Source: Oceanospirillaceae bacterium UBA2001
GTDB taxonomy: Bacteria; Pseudomonadota; Gammaproteobacteria; Pseudomonadales; Balneatricaceae
Assembly: GCA_002335115.1 (NCBI GenBank)
Contig: DDCR01000017.1
Location: forward strand, 1-16,418
Direction: 5' to 3'
Length of the DNA stretch: 16,418 nucleotides
The notes under the pieces are model-generated. The model did not search any database. It saw only the letters and a list, made by a program, of their open reading frames with translations, and was not told the DNA's origin. The position numbers were made by a program, and so were the translations under genes. Shown here piece after piece: positions 16,395 through 16,418 of this stretch (within the stretch, counting starts at the first letter, position 1; each line of letters begins with the position of its first letter).

Positions 16395-16418
16395 ACTTCA
16401 AACCTTACTTCAAACCTT
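16395..16418. repeat. Exact 12-bp tandem repeat reaching the window edge
   Basis: ACTTCAAACCTT is present at 16395-16406 and again at 16407-16418, the last base of the window, so more copies may follow. No gene is visible between the queG stop (16309) and the edge. Confidence 0.75.

Overview
The window is a stretch of conserved gammaproteobacterial chromosome: the tsaE-amiB-mutL-miaA-hfq-hflX-hflK-hflC block, followed on the same (minus) strand by a DUF2065 gene, hisZ, purA, rnr and rlmB. Plus-strand genes flank it: queG at the right end and the 3' part of a J-domain gene at the left end. Base composition looks moderate, a little under half G+C by eye. The presence of hisZ beside purA, a short-tailed Hfq, an endonuclease-type MutL and the order purA-rnr-rlmB resemble Pseudomonas and marine relatives (Pseudomonadales/Oceanospirillales-like) more than the enterics. 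I cannot name a genus.

Layout from right to left in the direction of transcription. queG (tRNA queuosine synthesis) is read rightward from a short AT-rich divergent region. tsaE (tRNA t6A synthesis), amiB (septal cell-wall amidase), mutL (mismatch repair), miaA (tRNA i6A37 synthesis) and hfq (RNA chaperone) follow leftward with overlaps or short gaps. A possible hfq promoter lies between miaA and hfq. An 8-bp hairpin separates hfq from hflX (ribosome-associated GTPase). hflK and hflC (FtsH-modulating SPFH membrane complex) come next. Two hairpins then sit in tandem: a perfect 12-bp stem, and a branched structure ending in a run of seven T on the transcribed strand. They divide this block from the DUF2065-hisZ-purA-rnr-rlmB group, which serves histidine and purine biosynthesis, RNA decay and 23S rRNA methylation. 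rlmB converges on the J-domain gene.

The genes are mostly housekeeping, linked by tRNA modification (queG, tsaE, miaA), RNA control and decay (hfq, rnr), ribosome work (hflX, rlmB) and envelope or protease control (amiB, hflKC). I found no sign of a phage, IS element, CRISPR array, toxin-antitoxin pair or new defence system. The points worth a second look are mainly non-coding or about start sites: the tandem hairpins at 6297-6431, the repeat-rich hfq leader, the start codons of hflX, hflC and hfq, a possibly leaderless queG, the missing nnr gene between queG and tsaE, the endonuclease motifs of MutL, and a 12-bp tandem repeat running to the right edge of the window.
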